A stretch of 64,000 bases of DNA from Cyanobacterium sp. HL-69 (GCA_002813895.1 CP024912.1:1860001-1924000); one strand, 5' to 3'. Shown: positions 36,310 to 46,125, counted from the first letter of the stretch. A program made the numbers and translations. The notes: generated by a model not told the origin, from the sequence alone.

Positions 36310-37452
36310 ATGTCTATCTTACAAACCACAAAAGCGATTTTAGTTTTAGCTGACGGCACATCCTACACGGGCTATTCTTTTGGAGCAAAGGGAACAACCT
36401 TTGGGGAAGTGGTGTTTAATACGGGCATGACTGGTTATCAGGAAGTATTAACAGATCCTAGTTACTCTGGACAAATTGTTAGTTTTACCTATCCTGAGTT
36501 GGGTAATACGGGAGTTAATCCAGAGGATGAAGAATCCTATAAACCCCATGTCAAAGGTGCGATCGCCCGTAACATCAGTAAACGTCCTAGTAATTGGCGC
36601 TCTACGGAGTCTTTGCAGGACTATCTAACTCGCCATAAGGTAATCGGCATCTACGGCATTGATACCCGTGACTTAACCCGTCGTTTACGCTCCTCTGGTG
36701 CCATGAATGGGGCTATCTCCACAGAAATCCTGGAGCCTGATGAACTATTGATGGAACTGCAAACCGTCCCTTCTATGGCTGGTTTAAACCTCGTTAAAGA
36801 AATTTCCACCAAAGAAGTTTATGAATGGACGGAAGCCACAGATAAGGAATGGGAATTTAGTCACCGTACTAATTTAAGTGATGGGGAAGTATTCACCGTT
36901 GTGGCGGTGGATTTTGGCGTAAAACGTAATATTCTGCGTCGTCTAGCTAGTTATGGTTGTAAGGTGATCGTCGTTCCTGCCAACACAAGCCCAGAAGATA
37001 TTTTAAAATATAATCCCGATGGTATCTTCTTGTCCAATGGTCCAGGAGATCCATCTGCCGTTGCCGAAGGTATTGCCACTGCTAAGACTTTACTCGAAGC
37101 TCAAAAACCTACCTTTGGTATCTGTATGGGGCATCAAATCCTTGGACTTTCTTTGGGGGCAGAAACCTTCAAATTAAAATTTGGTCATCGTGGTTTAAAT
37201 CAACCTGCAGGATTGAGTCAGAAAGTAGAAATCACTAGCCAAAACCATGGATTTGCCGTTACCGAGGAATCTTTGGGCGCTGATATAGAAATTACTCACC
37301 TCAATTTAAACGATCGCACCGTAGCAGGTTTAAAACATAAAACTTTACCTTTCTTCTCGGTACAATACCACCCCGAAGCAAGTCCAGGCCCCCACGATGC
37401 TGACTATCTTTTTGAGCAGTTTGTGAAACTAATGCGAGATCATAAAAAATAA
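36310..37452 (+). CDS. carA: carbamoyl-phosphate synthase small subunit
   Basis: 380 aa from ATG 36310 ([19 protein letters not shown]), rather than TTG 36271. The glutamine amidotransferase subunit supplies ammonia to CarB for arginine and pyrimidine synthesis. The N-terminal CarA domain has [16 protein letters not shown]. The class I amidotransferase domain has catalytic Cys in [15 protein letters not shown] and the His/Glu pair in [11 protein letters not shown]. carB is not adjacent. Confidence 0.95.
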   Translation: MSILQTTKAILVLADGTSYTGYSFGAKGTTFGEVVFNTGMTGYQEVLTDPSYSGQIVSFTYPELGNTGVNPEDEESYKPHVKGAIARNISKRPSNWRSTESLQDYLTRHKVIGIYGIDTRDLTRRLRSSGAMNGAISTEILEPDELLMELQTVPSMAGLNLVKEISTKEVYEWTEATDKEWEFSHRTNLSDGEVFTVVAVDFGVKRNILRRLASYGCKVIVVPANTSPEDILKYNPDGIFLSNGPGDPSAVAEGIATAKTLLEAQKPTFGICMGHQILGLSLGAETFKLKFGHRGLNQPAGLSQKVEITSQNHGFAVTEESLGADIEITHLNLNDRTVAGLKHKTLPFFSVQYHPEASPGPHDADYLFEQFVKLMRDHKK

Positions 37453-37801
37453 GAACCGTTAAGACTTTGTGCCCACGTTATTTAGGAAGACAGTTCACCA
37501 AAACTAAGTCTTATCTCGTTGATGCCGGAGATGCAAATGCGGCAATTAATATCCGAAATTAAGGATAATGAATAAGATTGACTCGGTTTACTTACAATCT
37601 CTGGAAACCATTTCCAGAGACACTTTCTCCCCTCTAAAACAGGACATAAAGTCTGTCACTAAATTTGTAAGACATAATAGTAAAAGATTTTTAAAATCTA
37701 CTACTACGTTAGTTTTTGACAAGTCCATACCACATCATTTGTCGTGTGGGATAGTCTATTAGTTATTTATATTCTCGATTTCTCCTAACCTTAACTTTTC
37801 C
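37453..37801 (+). other. spacer with possible TnpB tail remnant and hairpin
   Basis: 349 bases between carA and holA. In the plus strand near 37510-37562 the frame reads SYLVDAGDANAAINIRN-stop, like the RuvC C-terminus of IS200/IS605 TnpB (DxNAAINI). A perfect nine-pair hairpin CTCTGGAAA-CCA-TTTCCAGAG lies at 37599-37619. Together they may be the eroded right end of an IS605-type element. The similarity is short, so this is tentative. The open frame at 37568-37762 has no recognisable product. Confidence 0.35.
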
Positions 37802-38779
37802 ATGCCAATTTATTATTATTGGGGCGAAGATGATTTTGCCTTGAATCGGGCGATCGCCCTTATAAAAGAAGATAAAATAGATCCAAACTGGGTACAGTTT
37901 AACTATGAACAAATAAACGGTGACAAAGAAGACAATATCAGACAAGCCTTGATGGAAGTGATGACTCCACCCTTCGGTAATGGCGATCGCCTTGTATGGC
38001 TAAATAATACAACCATATGCCAAACCTGTGGCGATGAATTACTTTCATTACTAAAAAATACCCTGCCACAAATTCCAGAAAACAGTCATCTACTCCTCAC
38101 CAGTCGCAAAAAACCCGATGCCCGCATCAAAAGCACCAAACTAATCAATAAATATACTCAGATAAAAGAATTTTCCCTTATCCCCATCTGGCAAACCGAT
38201 ATTCTCATCAAAAGAGTAGAAGAAACAGCCCAAGAAAAAAATATCAAACTAAGCCCCTCCGCCATCAAAACCCTAGCCACCTGTGTAGGTAACGACACTC
38301 GCCTATTGTGGCAAGAATTAGACAAACTAGCCCTCTATCAAGGAGATAACCCCCAACCCATCAGCCAAGAAACTGTTTTTGCCCTTGTCAACGTCAGTAA
38401 CCAAAACAGCCTCCAACTAGCCCAAGCAATTCTGAAACAAGACACAGGCAAAGCCCTCCAACTAACCCAAGAATTGATTAATTTAAACGAACCAGCCCTC
38501 AGAATAGTTGCTACCCTAGTAGGACAATTTCGCACTTGGGCAATGGTAAAAACGGTCATCGAATCAGGGGAAAAAGACGAAAAAAAAATCGCCACCCAAG
38601 CCGATGTTAGCAACCCGAAAAGGATTTATTTTCTCAGAAAAGAAGTTAATAATATTTCTGCCCACAAACTGCAATCATCCCTTCCCATCCTCCTTGATTT
38701 AGAATTAGGTTTAAAACGAGGAGAAAATCCTTTAAATGCCCTACAAAAAGCCATCATTCAGTTGAGTAACTTAAAATAG
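37802..38779 (+). CDS. holA: DNA polymerase III delta subunit
   Basis: 325-aa clamp-loader subunit that opens the beta clamp. The start MPIYYYWGEDDFALNRAIALIKE is the HolA form, with no active Walker A. LTSRKKPDARIKSTKLINKYTQIKEF, the AAA-like LATCVGNDTRLLWQELDKLALY segment and the C-terminal collar domain (EPALRIVATLVGQFRTWAMVK...KLQSSLPILLDLELGLKRG) support the call. Its normal length is about 330. Confidence 0.9.
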   Translation: MPIYYYWGEDDFALNRAIALIKEDKIDPNWVQFNYEQINGDKEDNIRQALMEVMTPPFGNGDRLVWLNNTTICQTCGDELLSLLKNTLPQIPENSHLLLTSRKKPDARIKSTKLINKYTQIKEFSLIPIWQTDILIKRVEETAQEKNIKLSPSAIKTLATCVGNDTRLLWQELDKLALYQGDNPQPISQETVFALVNVSNQNSLQLAQAILKQDTGKALQLTQELINLNEPALRIVATLVGQFRTWAMVKTVIESGEKDEKKIATQADVSNPKRIYFLRKEVNNISAHKLQSSLPILLDLELGLKRGENPLNALQKAIIQLSNLK

Positions 38780-38873
38780 CCCAATAACTAAATGCTTTCT
38801 CAAAAGTCCATGGGTTCTGAGAAATATGGTAAAGTTATGTTAAGAAGACTATCCATCAACCGAACTTTTCTTT

Positions 38874-40055
38874 ATGCTGTACCGTAGATTTGGTAGAACA
38901 GAATTACAAATGCCCGTATTCTCCTGTGGAGGAATGCGCTACCAATACAAGTGGCAAGATGTACCTTTCAAAGACATACCCCAAGACAATCAAGATAACT
39001 TAGAAGCGGTTATTAAACGCAGTATAGCCCTTGGGATAAATCATATCGAAACGGCAAGGGGTTATGGCTCATCAGAAATGCAGTTAGGGCGTATTTTACC
39101 CCAATTTCCTAGAGAAGAGTTAATAATTCAAACCAAAGTTTCTCCCCATAGCGATAGCCGTAAGTTTCGGGAAAATTTTGATAAATCCTTGGCATATCTC
39201 CAACTAGACTATGTCGATTTATTAGGTATCCATGGAATTAATACCCCCGAATTGCTAGAAATGAGTATCAAAAAAGGAGGTTGCCTTGATGAGGTGCGAA
39301 AACTACAGGCAGAAGGAAAAGTTAAATATGTGGGATTTTCTACCCACGGAGACACCTCCGTAATTATTGATACTATCAAAACTAATGAGTTTGACTATGT
39401 AAATTTACACTGGTATTGGATTAATCAAGAAAATTGGCCAGCCATCGTAGAAGCTAATAAACTCGATATGGGCGTATTTATTATCAGCCCTTCCAATAAA
39501 GGAGGTTTACTATATCAACCCTCGCCCAAATTAATAGAATTATGTCAGCCCCTTAGCCCCATAGTATTTAATAATTTATTTTGTCTTTCCCACTCCCAAG
39601 TGCATACCCTCAGTTTAGGGGCGGCAAAACCAGAAGATTTTGATGAGCATTTGAGGACTTTACCTTTATTAGAAAAAGCAGGGGAGTTGTTACCTTCCAT
39701 CATTGAAAGATTAGAAAATGAGGCGAAAAAAGTTTTAGGAGAAAAATGGTTAAAGACATGGCGCCGAGGTTTGCCTAGTTATAAGGAAACCCCAGGGAAT
39801 ATTAATATATCTACAATTTTATGGTTACGTAATCTCGCTCTTGCTTATGATATGGTGGAGTACGGCAAAATGCGTTATAACCTTTTGGGAAATGGGGGGC
39901 ATTGGTTTCCTGGGCAAAAAGCAGATAAGTTACAGGATTTAGATTTAACTTCTTGTTTACAAAAAAGCCCCCATGGTGAGGATATTCCCCATTTTTTGGC
40001 GGAGGCAGAGGCTTTGTTAGGGGGGCAAGAGGTTAAGCGGTTATCTCAAAAATAA
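38874..40055 (+). CDS. aldo/keto reductase family oxidoreductase
   Basis: 393-aa (beta/alpha)8 NADPH enzyme. Start MLYRRFGRTELQMPVFSCGGMRYQY is typical. IETARGYGSSEMQLGRILPQF contains the catalytic Tyr, with Glu at the position of the usual Asp; IIQTKVSPH has the Lys and LLGIHGINTP the His. A C-terminal extension after about residue 290 has LYDxVEYGKMRYN-like sequence (LAYDMVEYGKMRYNLLGNGGHWFPG), as in the long form of the family that ends in a modified ferredoxin-like tail. Cysteines there are sparse. Substrate unknown. Confidence 0.82.
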   Translation: MLYRRFGRTELQMPVFSCGGMRYQYKWQDVPFKDIPQDNQDNLEAVIKRSIALGINHIETARGYGSSEMQLGRILPQFPREELIIQTKVSPHSDSRKFRENFDKSLAYLQLDYVDLLGIHGINTPELLEMSIKKGGCLDEVRKLQAEGKVKYVGFSTHGDTSVIIDTIKTNEFDYVNLHWYWINQENWPAIVEANKLDMGVFIISPSNKGGLLYQPSPKLIELCQPLSPIVFNNLFCLSHSQVHTLSLGAAKPEDFDEHLRTLPLLEKAGELLPSIIERLENEAKKVLGEKWLKTWRRGLPSYKETPGNINISTILWLRNLALAYDMVEYGKMRYNLLGNGGHWFPGQKADKLQDLDLTSCLQKSPHGEDIPHFLAEAEALLGGQEVKRLSQK

Positions 40056-40283
40056 CTTGACTTGGTCAAAACTCGAAAACTAGCTAATTCAATTAGCGAT
40101 AGTGAATAGACTTTTTTTAGACAATGGCTAGAATCTTTTGGGTTATAGATACGGAAAAGCAACTGTATTAATACACTCTTGTAATACTAGCCAAAATTGT
40201 TCTAATTATGGTCAGAAAGTGTAAAATCTCTATTAGGAATCATCTATTTCCTCACTGTAGCCATAGTGTCAATTAGTATCTAA

Positions 40284-42602
40284 TTACACTTGATATAAAA
40301 GATTAAAAACAGGACAAGGATTAGAATCACTTAAACTGGCTATATCATTATTATCTTGGAAAAAAGACCAAGAGAAGGGAGCTTTTTTCTCCGCTGACAT
40401 CCAAAGTAATCTTTTCGCCCTTGTCATGGCAACATATAAAAGCCGATATTCTTCATATTCTTTCTGTTTTTGTGCTTCTATCCATGCTTCATCAATGGAT
40501 AAATATTTAGTTATTTTATTACTCAATTTTTCCTGATGAATTAAATATCTTAATTGACCTTTTGCTACTTCTGATAAATCAAAATTTCCTAAAAATTGAA
40601 TATTTTTTGGCACATAAGAACTACCTGGAATAATATTGTCATTTATGAATGGTAAAAATACATAATCCCAGTCTAATCCCTTGGATTTGTGCATAGTCAT
40701 AATAGTCACTTGCCCACATTTTGTATAAATATTTTCAGAATTATCTTCATCCGTAAAAGTTTCTACTGCCTCGAATTTTTCAGAATTTATTAATTCCTGA
40801 AGGCTACTAATAATAGTTTTCAAGGAACTGCGTCCCACTGTTTCTTTATCAATTTTTTCGCTAAGTTTATGGGTTGTAGCTAATTCTCCTTGATTGTAGT
40901 TAAGGATCATGGCAAGATAGGTAATTAGCTGATAATGGACTAATTCTATTTTTGCGGTGAGTAGATTTAGAATAATTTTTCTTGTATTTTCTAAGTTTTG
41001 ATTATCTTGTTTTTCTAGTTCGGTGGGATACAAAAATCGTTCTGGGTAGTCAATGTTAATTGATGATGTTGATATATTGATTAATTGTCTTTTTTGTAGT
41101 ATTTCAAGGACGTTTTTAAAATATTCTGGAGAGTGGGGACGATCAATAAATTGTAGTAGTTGTAAAACTTCTTGAGGCAATTCTGAAATGTTATTTTTAC
41201 CATCAATAAAAATTACCTTTATACCATGATTTTCTTCTAGGTATTCAAGGTGAGATTGTATAAATATTCCTTGGCTTTTTTCCCTAACTAAAATGGCTAA
41301 GTTATGATTTTTTCGGCTTTCTTCATTACTCAAAATATCTTCAATTTGTTTTCCTATGGCTTTTACTGTTTGATAAATATTATCAAATTTATGTAATTCT
41401 AATCCCTTCCCAAAAGGTGCTGGATTAACATTTGTTTGATTTATTTTCTTTGTTACGGGTTGAATATATTGTTCTCGAAATGGTAGCTCTATGGAGTGAG
41501 TATAATTCGGGTTTTTTTCTTGAAATTTAAGAGTTTTATCTATGGATTTTTGGTTGATAAAGTCAAGAGTTTGATTTGCCCCATCAATAATAATTTGGGT
41601 GCTCCTTCCTGCTTGGGCAATGGTGGCAAGACTATTTTTTTGGGAACAAAGGTCACAAAACCAGTTAAAATACACAGGGTCAGCGGATGTGAAGGTGGAG
41701 TTAATCGCTTGATTTGGATCTCCTACTCTAACCAAGTTAGGCTCTAGGTGGGGGTTTTGGTCATCTTTGGCAAGAATTTCTAATAATTCTACTTGCAGGG
41801 GGCTAGAATCTTGGGCTTCGTCTTCAAAGATGGCATGAGTTTGCTGTTGCCATACTTTTCTGGCATCGTCATTTTGTAAAACTTTCAGCGCCCCTAGTAT
41901 CATATCATCATAGTCGATGAAGTTATTTTCAATCATCAACTTTTGATATATTTGATAAAGTCCAGAGGCGATCGCCATTATTTGGTATTCATCACGGGTA
42001 TAATCAATATAATGGGCAAGACTATGAGGACTTTTACCAGAACTTTTTGCTTCTCCTATAATATTGGTAGCAAATTTGGGTAATAATTCACCACGGATAA
42101 TCCCTTCTCGGCGCATCCTTTCCGACTCCTCCCCATCAAAACCCTGTCTTCCCTCCACCAAAGTTTGATAAAGACTAGGATTTTCCTGAATCCATTGATT
42201 AACAGTATTTTTGATTAAACGATGGTTACGATTAAAAGAAACTAGATTACTATGATTTAAATTGAGTCCTGATAACTCAGGGTAACGACTAGCAATATTT
42301 AGAGCTAAACTGTGGATAGTTTGTACCGAAAAACCCACGGGAGGCAACCCTAGATAATGCAGATTTTGTTCCACTTTTTGTTTAATACTAGCTGTGGCAG
42401 AGCGAGTATAGGTAACAATAATTAATTGACGACGCAGATTAAGTTTTTCCCTTGCAATGGTAGCTGCCGCAGCTACTGCTAAACTATGAGATTTTCCAGC
42501 ACCCGGCACCGCAGAAACCGCCATTTCTCCTTTTTGCCAGCGCCCTAGAATATCTTGCCCTGGGCGTAGTTGTTTGATTAATTTTTCTAGTTTTTCTGCC
42601 AT
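40284..42602 (-). CDS. UvrD/Rep-type superfamily 1 helicase
   Basis: 772 aa from ATG 42602 (MAEKLEKLIKQLRPGQ); an ATG further upstream at 42638 would add 12 residues. Walker A SAVPGAGKSHSLA is at about residues 30-42, and ATP-hydrolysis motif II FEDEAQDSSPLQVELLEIL follows. VRVGDPNQAINSTF is motif III, VTIMTMHKSKGLDWDYVFLP is motif V and EYRLLYVAMTRAKRLLW motif VI. It acts as an ATP-driven 3'-5' helicase in repair or recombination. The 600-700 residue core is complete, and no nuclease domain is seen. STRR heptamers occupy the leader just before the start. Confidence 0.88.
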   Translation of the reverse strand: MAEKLEKLIKQLRPGQDILGRWQKGEMAVSAVPGAGKSHSLAVAAAATIAREKLNLRRQLIIVTYTRSATASIKQKVEQNLHYLGLPPVGFSVQTIHSLALNIASRYPELSGLNLNHSNLVSFNRNHRLIKNTVNQWIQENPSLYQTLVEGRQGFDGEESERMRREGIIRGELLPKFATNIIGEAKSSGKSPHSLAHYIDYTRDEYQIMAIASGLYQIYQKLMIENNFIDYDDMILGALKVLQNDDARKVWQQQTHAIFEDEAQDSSPLQVELLEILAKDDQNPHLEPNLVRVGDPNQAINSTFTSADPVYFNWFCDLCSQKNSLATIAQAGRSTQIIIDGANQTLDFINQKSIDKTLKFQEKNPNYTHSIELPFREQYIQPVTKKINQTNVNPAPFGKGLELHKFDNIYQTVKAIGKQIEDILSNEESRKNHNLAILVREKSQGIFIQSHLEYLEENHGIKVIFIDGKNNISELPQEVLQLLQFIDRPHSPEYFKNVLEILQKRQLINISTSSINIDYPERFLYPTELEKQDNQNLENTRKIILNLLTAKIELVHYQLITYLAMILNYNQGELATTHKLSEKIDKETVGRSSLKTIISSLQELINSEKFEAVETFTDEDNSENIYTKCGQVTIMTMHKSKGLDWDYVFLPFINDNIIPGSSYVPKNIQFLGNFDLSEVAKGQLRYLIHQEKLSNKITKYLSIDEAWIEAQKQKEYEEYRLLYVAMTRAKRLLWMSAEKKAPFSWSFFQDNNDIASLSDSNPCPVFNLLYQV

Positions 42603-42619
42603 AAACCTATTAGATAATT

Positions 42620-42647
42620 GACAATGGACGATGGACAATGGACAATT
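42620..42647. repeat. tandem heptamer repeat (four units)
   Basis: Units GACAATG, GACGATG, GACAATG, GACAATT, directly before the helicase start codon (minus strand). STRR-like. Confidence 0.75.
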
Positions 42648-42732
42648 AGACTTTAATTCAGTTCGGATTAATTCTTTTTACTATCGGCTTTTAGCACAGG
42701 ATTTTTTCACCACATCTTAATTATATTTATTT

Positions 42733-43029
42733 ATGAGTATCGAAAATTTATTTGCTATCTCTTTGTTTCCCTATCTCGGTTTTTTGTGGTTTTTGACTAA
42801 ATCTGGAAAAGCCCCCAAATTAGCTTTGAGAGGATTTTATGTGTTATTAATATTTGTTTTCATTACCATTCCTGCAGGGCTTTACGCCAAAATTCACTAC
42901 GATACCTCATTAGCAAATGTTGATTGGTTACATGGGGGGGCAGAGTTTTTCCTTACCTTATCTAATATTTTAGTTGTCTTGGGGTTTCGCCAAGCTGTGA
43001 TGAACAAGGAAAAAGAGATTAATAACTGA
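42733..43029 (+). CDS. small membrane protein, DUF3593-like
   Basis: 98 aa with three predicted membrane helices (ISLFPYLGFLWFLTK, FYVLLIFVFITIPAGLYA, WLHGGAEFFLTLSNILVVLGF). It resembles the DUF3593 proteins of cyanobacteria and plastids of unknown role, by memory. Short N-terminal and C-terminal tails. It is divergent from the helicase gene. Confidence 0.65.
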   Translation: MSIENLFAISLFPYLGFLWFLTKSGKAPKLALRGFYVLLIFVFITIPAGLYAKIHYDTSLANVDWLHGGAEFFLTLSNILVVLGFRQAVMNKEKEINN

Positions 43030-43123
43030 TGTTAGGCAAAAATATAATTAGTTTAAGATGGTAAAAACGTTGGATGTTCATATTGTGTTTGTACACGTAC
43101 TGGGTAGGGGGCTAGGAGTTGGG

Positions 43124-43143
43124 CAAGGGGCTTAAGCCCCTTG
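43124..43143. repeat. 20-base perfect palindrome (second copy)
   Basis: CAAGGGGCTTAAGCCCCTTG, in the spacer between the DUF3593-like gene and the convergent GDT1-like gene, where it could end both transcripts. Confidence 0.8.
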
Positions 43144-43192
43144 TTAAAATTTACAGATAAAACTTAACTTGTAAATGAGTGCGTAACGTCAG

Positions 43193-43543
43193 TTAATAAT
43201 TAATAACATCCATAATTAATGATCCTGCTACCAATAACAGTAATAGAGAAAGGGATAAATCGAGAATTTTTGGTGTTAGTCTTTTCGATAGCCAGTAACC
43301 TAATAAAACTCCTACTAAACTCGTGGCGATTAGTGCTAATGCAGCACCAACAAAAACAATCCAAGGGGATGAGGATTGGGCAGATAATAAAAGAGTAGCT
43401 AACTGGGTTTTATCCCCCATTTCAGCAAATAAAATAGTTAAAAAAGTAGAGCTAAAAACTTTCCAAAAACTCCACTTTTGAATATTTTTTTTCTCGGCGA
43501 GGGCTTCTATCTCTTTTACTTCTTGTTCTAGTTCTACTGACAT
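43193..43543 (-). CDS. half-size GDT1/UPF0016 transporter
   Basis: 116-aa membrane protein with one copy of the signature ExGDKT in LFAEMGDKTQLATLLLSAQ and three helices. GDT1/TMEM165 family proteins move Mn2+ or Ca2+, in cyanobacteria exporting manganese from the cytoplasm. Normal members carry two repeats in about 200 aa; this gene has only one, so it should work as a dimer or with a second half-size partner, which is not in the window. The N-terminal 22 residues are charged and probably cytoplasmic. Confidence 0.82.
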   Translation of the reverse strand: MSVELEQEVKEIEALAEKKNIQKWSFWKVFSSTFLTILFAEMGDKTQLATLLLSAQSSSPWIVFVGAALALIATSLVGVLLGYWLSKRLTPKILDLSLSLLLLLVAGSLIMDVINY

Positions 43544-43748
43544 TATTTTAGATAATCTTGATCCAGTAAATTATCTTAACATCAAAATTATCATATTTTT
43601 TTCATAATTTAAAGAGCGATCAGGCGTACCCTGCCATTTCATGATCGCACAGCGGCATTTCATGAACCCACTTTAGCAATAATTTGTCAAAAATCATTAA
43701 TAAAAGTTAGGTTAGATAGGAAAAATTTGCCATATTTTAATAAATCAT

Positions 43749-44408
43749 ATGCGATACAAAATATCATCAACCCTCAAACACCCCAAAGGAATTTTTCGTA
43801 ATATTTTTCTGTTGATTATGTCAGGCACTTTCTTGGGTTGTAGCCCTACTATTAATATAGGACAATCATCTGAGCCTGATTCCATGGAGCAACCATTGAC
43901 AGAAAATAGTCAGCTTTCCCCAGAATCCCGTGAGCAACTGAATGTTAGTCGGGATGAAAATGCACTTTCCCAATTGTTAAGCACTAGAGAATGTGTCGGC
44001 TGTAACCTTGAGGGAGTAGATTTAGAAAAACTTGATCTTCGTAACGTTAATTTAGAAAATGCTAATTTAACAGGAGCAAAATTAGAAGAAGCGGATTTGA
44101 GTGAGGCTACCCTGCGCAATGCTATTTTAATTCGGGCGGATTTAGATGAGGCAATTTTGACTGAAGCCGATTTAACGGATGTAGATTTAACAGGTGCTGA
44201 TTTAGAAGATGCTAACTTGACGGGGGCAAATTTGAGCGGTGCTAATTTGACAGTAGCTGATTTGGATAATGCTATTTTAAATAATGCTAATTTGCAAAAT
44301 GCTAATTTCACTCAAGCAGATTTGGAAGATGCTATTTTGACGGGTGCAAATACCACTGGAGCGAATTTTTCTGGTGCTGATTTAGAAGGGGTAATCGGGT
44401 TACAATAG
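43749..44408 (+). CDS. pentapeptide-repeat lipoprotein
   Basis: 219 aa. Signal peptide with lipobox TFLGC; acylated Cys at about residue 34. Repeats A(D/N)LxxA fill about residues 80-215 (LDLRNVNLENANLTGAKLEEADLSEATL...), coding a right-handed quadrilateral beta-helix of around 25 units. One short Cys pair, ECVGC, stands before the repeats. Such lipoproteins are plentiful in cyanobacteria and of unknown function. The regular repeats also produce meaningless antisense frames. Confidence 0.85.
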   Translation: MRYKISSTLKHPKGIFRNIFLLIMSGTFLGCSPTINIGQSSEPDSMEQPLTENSQLSPESREQLNVSRDENALSQLLSTRECVGCNLEGVDLEKLDLRNVNLENANLTGAKLEEADLSEATLRNAILIRADLDEAILTEADLTDVDLTGADLEDANLTGANLSGANLTVADLDNAILNNANLQNANFTQADLEDAILTGANTTGANFSGADLEGVIGLQ

Positions 44409-44440
44409 TTATTTGTTAATTATTTTAATAATAAGTTTTT

Positions 44441-44764
44441 ATGAGTAATATTTATAATGTAGAAGTCACCAATGAAGGTGAAACTTATACTTTTAAAGTA
44501 GCGGAAGATGAAGTTATTTTAACGGTGGCAGAAAGGGAAAATATACCTTTACCTAATTCTTGTAACGCGGGAGTTTGTACCACCTGTGCGGCTAAAATTA
44601 TTAGTGGAGAGGTTGAACAAGGAGAGGGGATGGGGGTTTCTCCTGAGTTACAGGCAGAGGGTTATGCTTTGCTTTGTGTGGCTTATCCTCGCTCTGATTT
44701 AAAGATTATTGCAGGTAAGGAAGATGAAGTTTATGACCGTCAATTTGGCATGACTCAGAAATAA
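44441..44764 (+). CDS. [2Fe-2S] plant-type ferredoxin
   Basis: 107-aa electron carrier. Cluster ligands Cys41, Cys46, Cys49 and Cys79 in SCNAGVCTTC and YALLCVAYP follow the CX4CX2CX29C pattern. It is longer than photosynthetic PetF (about 97 aa) because of the C-terminal EDEVYDRQFGMTQK, so it is a secondary ferredoxin. It stands 32 bases after the pentapeptide lipoprotein and before ccdA. Confidence 0.9.
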   Translation: MSNIYNVEVTNEGETYTFKVAEDEVILTVAERENIPLPNSCNAGVCTTCAAKIISGEVEQGEGMGVSPELQAEGYALLCVAYPRSDLKIIAGKEDEVYDRQFGMTQK

Positions 44765-44805
44765 TTAGGCTTTGCTGAATTATTTTCTTATTATCAATTA
44801 ACGAA

Positions 44806-44822
44806 GGTGGGCATTGCCCACC
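44806..44822. repeat. perfect palindrome GGTGGGCATTGCCCACC
   Basis: A 17-base palindrome with a single central base, close to the ccdA start. A relative, GTGGGCAATGCCCAC, is at 55057-55071. Confidence 0.65.
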
Positions 44823-44843
44823 CCACACATTTTTATTAACTTT

Positions 44844-45581
44844 ATGAATTTTGAGTTAATTTCGGAAAAACTATATTATTTACAACAGTTTGCCAATGAG
44901 TTGGTTAATTCGCAACTAAGTCATCTGACGGTTTTTAGTGTAGGTATTATTTTGTTGACGGGGTTGTTAACCAGTCTTACTCCTTGTATGTTATCGATGT
45001 TGCCTTTAACTGTGGCTTATATTGGGGGTTATGAGTCTCGGGGTAGATGGTCTAGTTTTTTTCAGTCGATTTATTTTGCTTTTGGTTTGGCTACTACTCT
45101 GGCGGTTTTGGGAGTGGGGGCGGCAGTTTTTGGCAAGATTTATGGACAAATTGGTATTGGTTTACCTATCTTGGTAAGTGCGATCGCCATTATAATGGGT
45201 TTAAACCTATTAGAGATTATCCCTCTAAAACTCCCTAATTGGGGTAACACCGACTGGATAAAAGACAACTTTCCTGATAGTTTACGCTCATATCTTCTAG
45301 GAGTAACCTTCGGTTTAGTGGCATCTCCCTGTAGTACCCCTGTTCTAATCACCCTTCTGGCTTACATTGCCAACACTCAAAACATTTTATTAGGGACTAT
45401 TTTTCTGTTGAGTTATGCCATTGGTTATGTATCTCCCCTCATCTTGGCAGGAACATTTACAGGTACCCTCAAAAAATTACTTAGTTTACGAATAATTACC
45501 CAGTGGATAAATCCCCTTAGCGGTGCCATTTTACTCGGTTTTGGAGTTATCTCTTTAGCTTCTCGGTTATCATTTCTCTAA
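44844..45581 (+). CDS. ccdA: cytochrome c biogenesis thiol-transfer protein CcdA
   Basis: 245 aa from ATG 44844; the upstream TTG would begin inside a palindrome. Polytopic thylakoid or plasma-membrane protein that passes reducing power across the membrane for cytochrome c maturation. The two conserved cysteines stand in LTSLTPCMLSMLPLTVAYIGG and FGLVASPCSTPVLITLLAY. Six membrane helices are evident. Confidence 0.9.
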   Translation: MNFELISEKLYYLQQFANELVNSQLSHLTVFSVGIILLTGLLTSLTPCMLSMLPLTVAYIGGYESRGRWSSFFQSIYFAFGLATTLAVLGVGAAVFGKIYGQIGIGLPILVSAIAIIMGLNLLEIIPLKLPNWGNTDWIKDNFPDSLRSYLLGVTFGLVASPCSTPVLITLLAYIANTQNILLGTIFLLSYAIGYVSPLILAGTFTGTLKKLLSLRIITQWINPLSGAILLGFGVISLASRLSFL

Positions 45582-45654
45582 ACACCTGACCATTAATAGA
45601 TTTTCGTTAAATTTGGTTTAGAATTGTCAAAATATATATTAGGAAAATTAACCC

Positions 45655-46092
45655 ATGGAATATGTAAATATTTTTGAAAAAATAGAAGGGGATTTATCTC
45701 AGCGTGTCAAAGACTTACAAAAAAAACAACAGGAATTATTAGAACAAAAAAAATTTCTCACCGAAGCAAAGCAAAAAATCCATGGTTTTTTGAGTGATGC
45801 CAACGAAATCAGACAAGTATTAGAATTCCATCCCAGTTTAGTAGAAGTAGTCAGAGAGGAGTTAGACAAAATATTTGCCGTCAATTCTCCTTCCCATAAC
45901 CTCAAACTACCCAACACAAACCCCAGAAAAACCAGCCCCAATAATCCCCTACCCCAAAGTAAGGAAGTAGAGGTAAATTTACCTACAGAGGGAATGAAAA
46001 AAACAAAAGAGCCAGAAAAAATACAATTTTTCCCCTACGTGAACATGGAAGGGAAAACCACTCGCCCCCCCGAATCAAAAGACAAAGAATAA
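45655..46092 (+). CDS. coiled-coil protein of unknown function
   Basis: 145 aa. The first 45 residues form a strong coiled coil (LSQRVKDLQKKQQELLEQKKFLTEAKQKI); the rest is polar and proline-rich (NLKLPNTNPRKTSPNNPLPQ). It lies 73 bases after ccdA. Unknown function. A palindrome follows it. Confidence 0.6.
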   Translation: MEYVNIFEKIEGDLSQRVKDLQKKQQELLEQKKFLTEAKQKIHGFLSDANEIRQVLEFHPSLVEVVREELDKIFAVNSPSHNLKLPNTNPRKTSPNNPLPQSKEVEVNLPTEGMKKTKEPEKIQFFPYVNMEGKTTRPPESKDKE

Positions 46093-46125
46093 TCTTTTAT
46101 TCTCCATTACCAGAATTTACCCTAA

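Noticed and set aside
37568-37762. 64-codon frame after carA
   Set aside because: It is interrupted in sense by the hairpin arms and matches nothing known; counted as part of the IS-like spacer.
39040-39070. Glu in place of the catalytic Asp of the aldo/keto reductase
   Set aside because: The other catalytic residues are in place, and I recall the same Glu in related long-form family members, so it is probably normal for the subgroup.
43910-44311. Long minus-strand open frame rich in Lys/Ser/Ala
   Set aside because: It is the antisense shadow of the regular pentapeptide repeats; no start signal or family.
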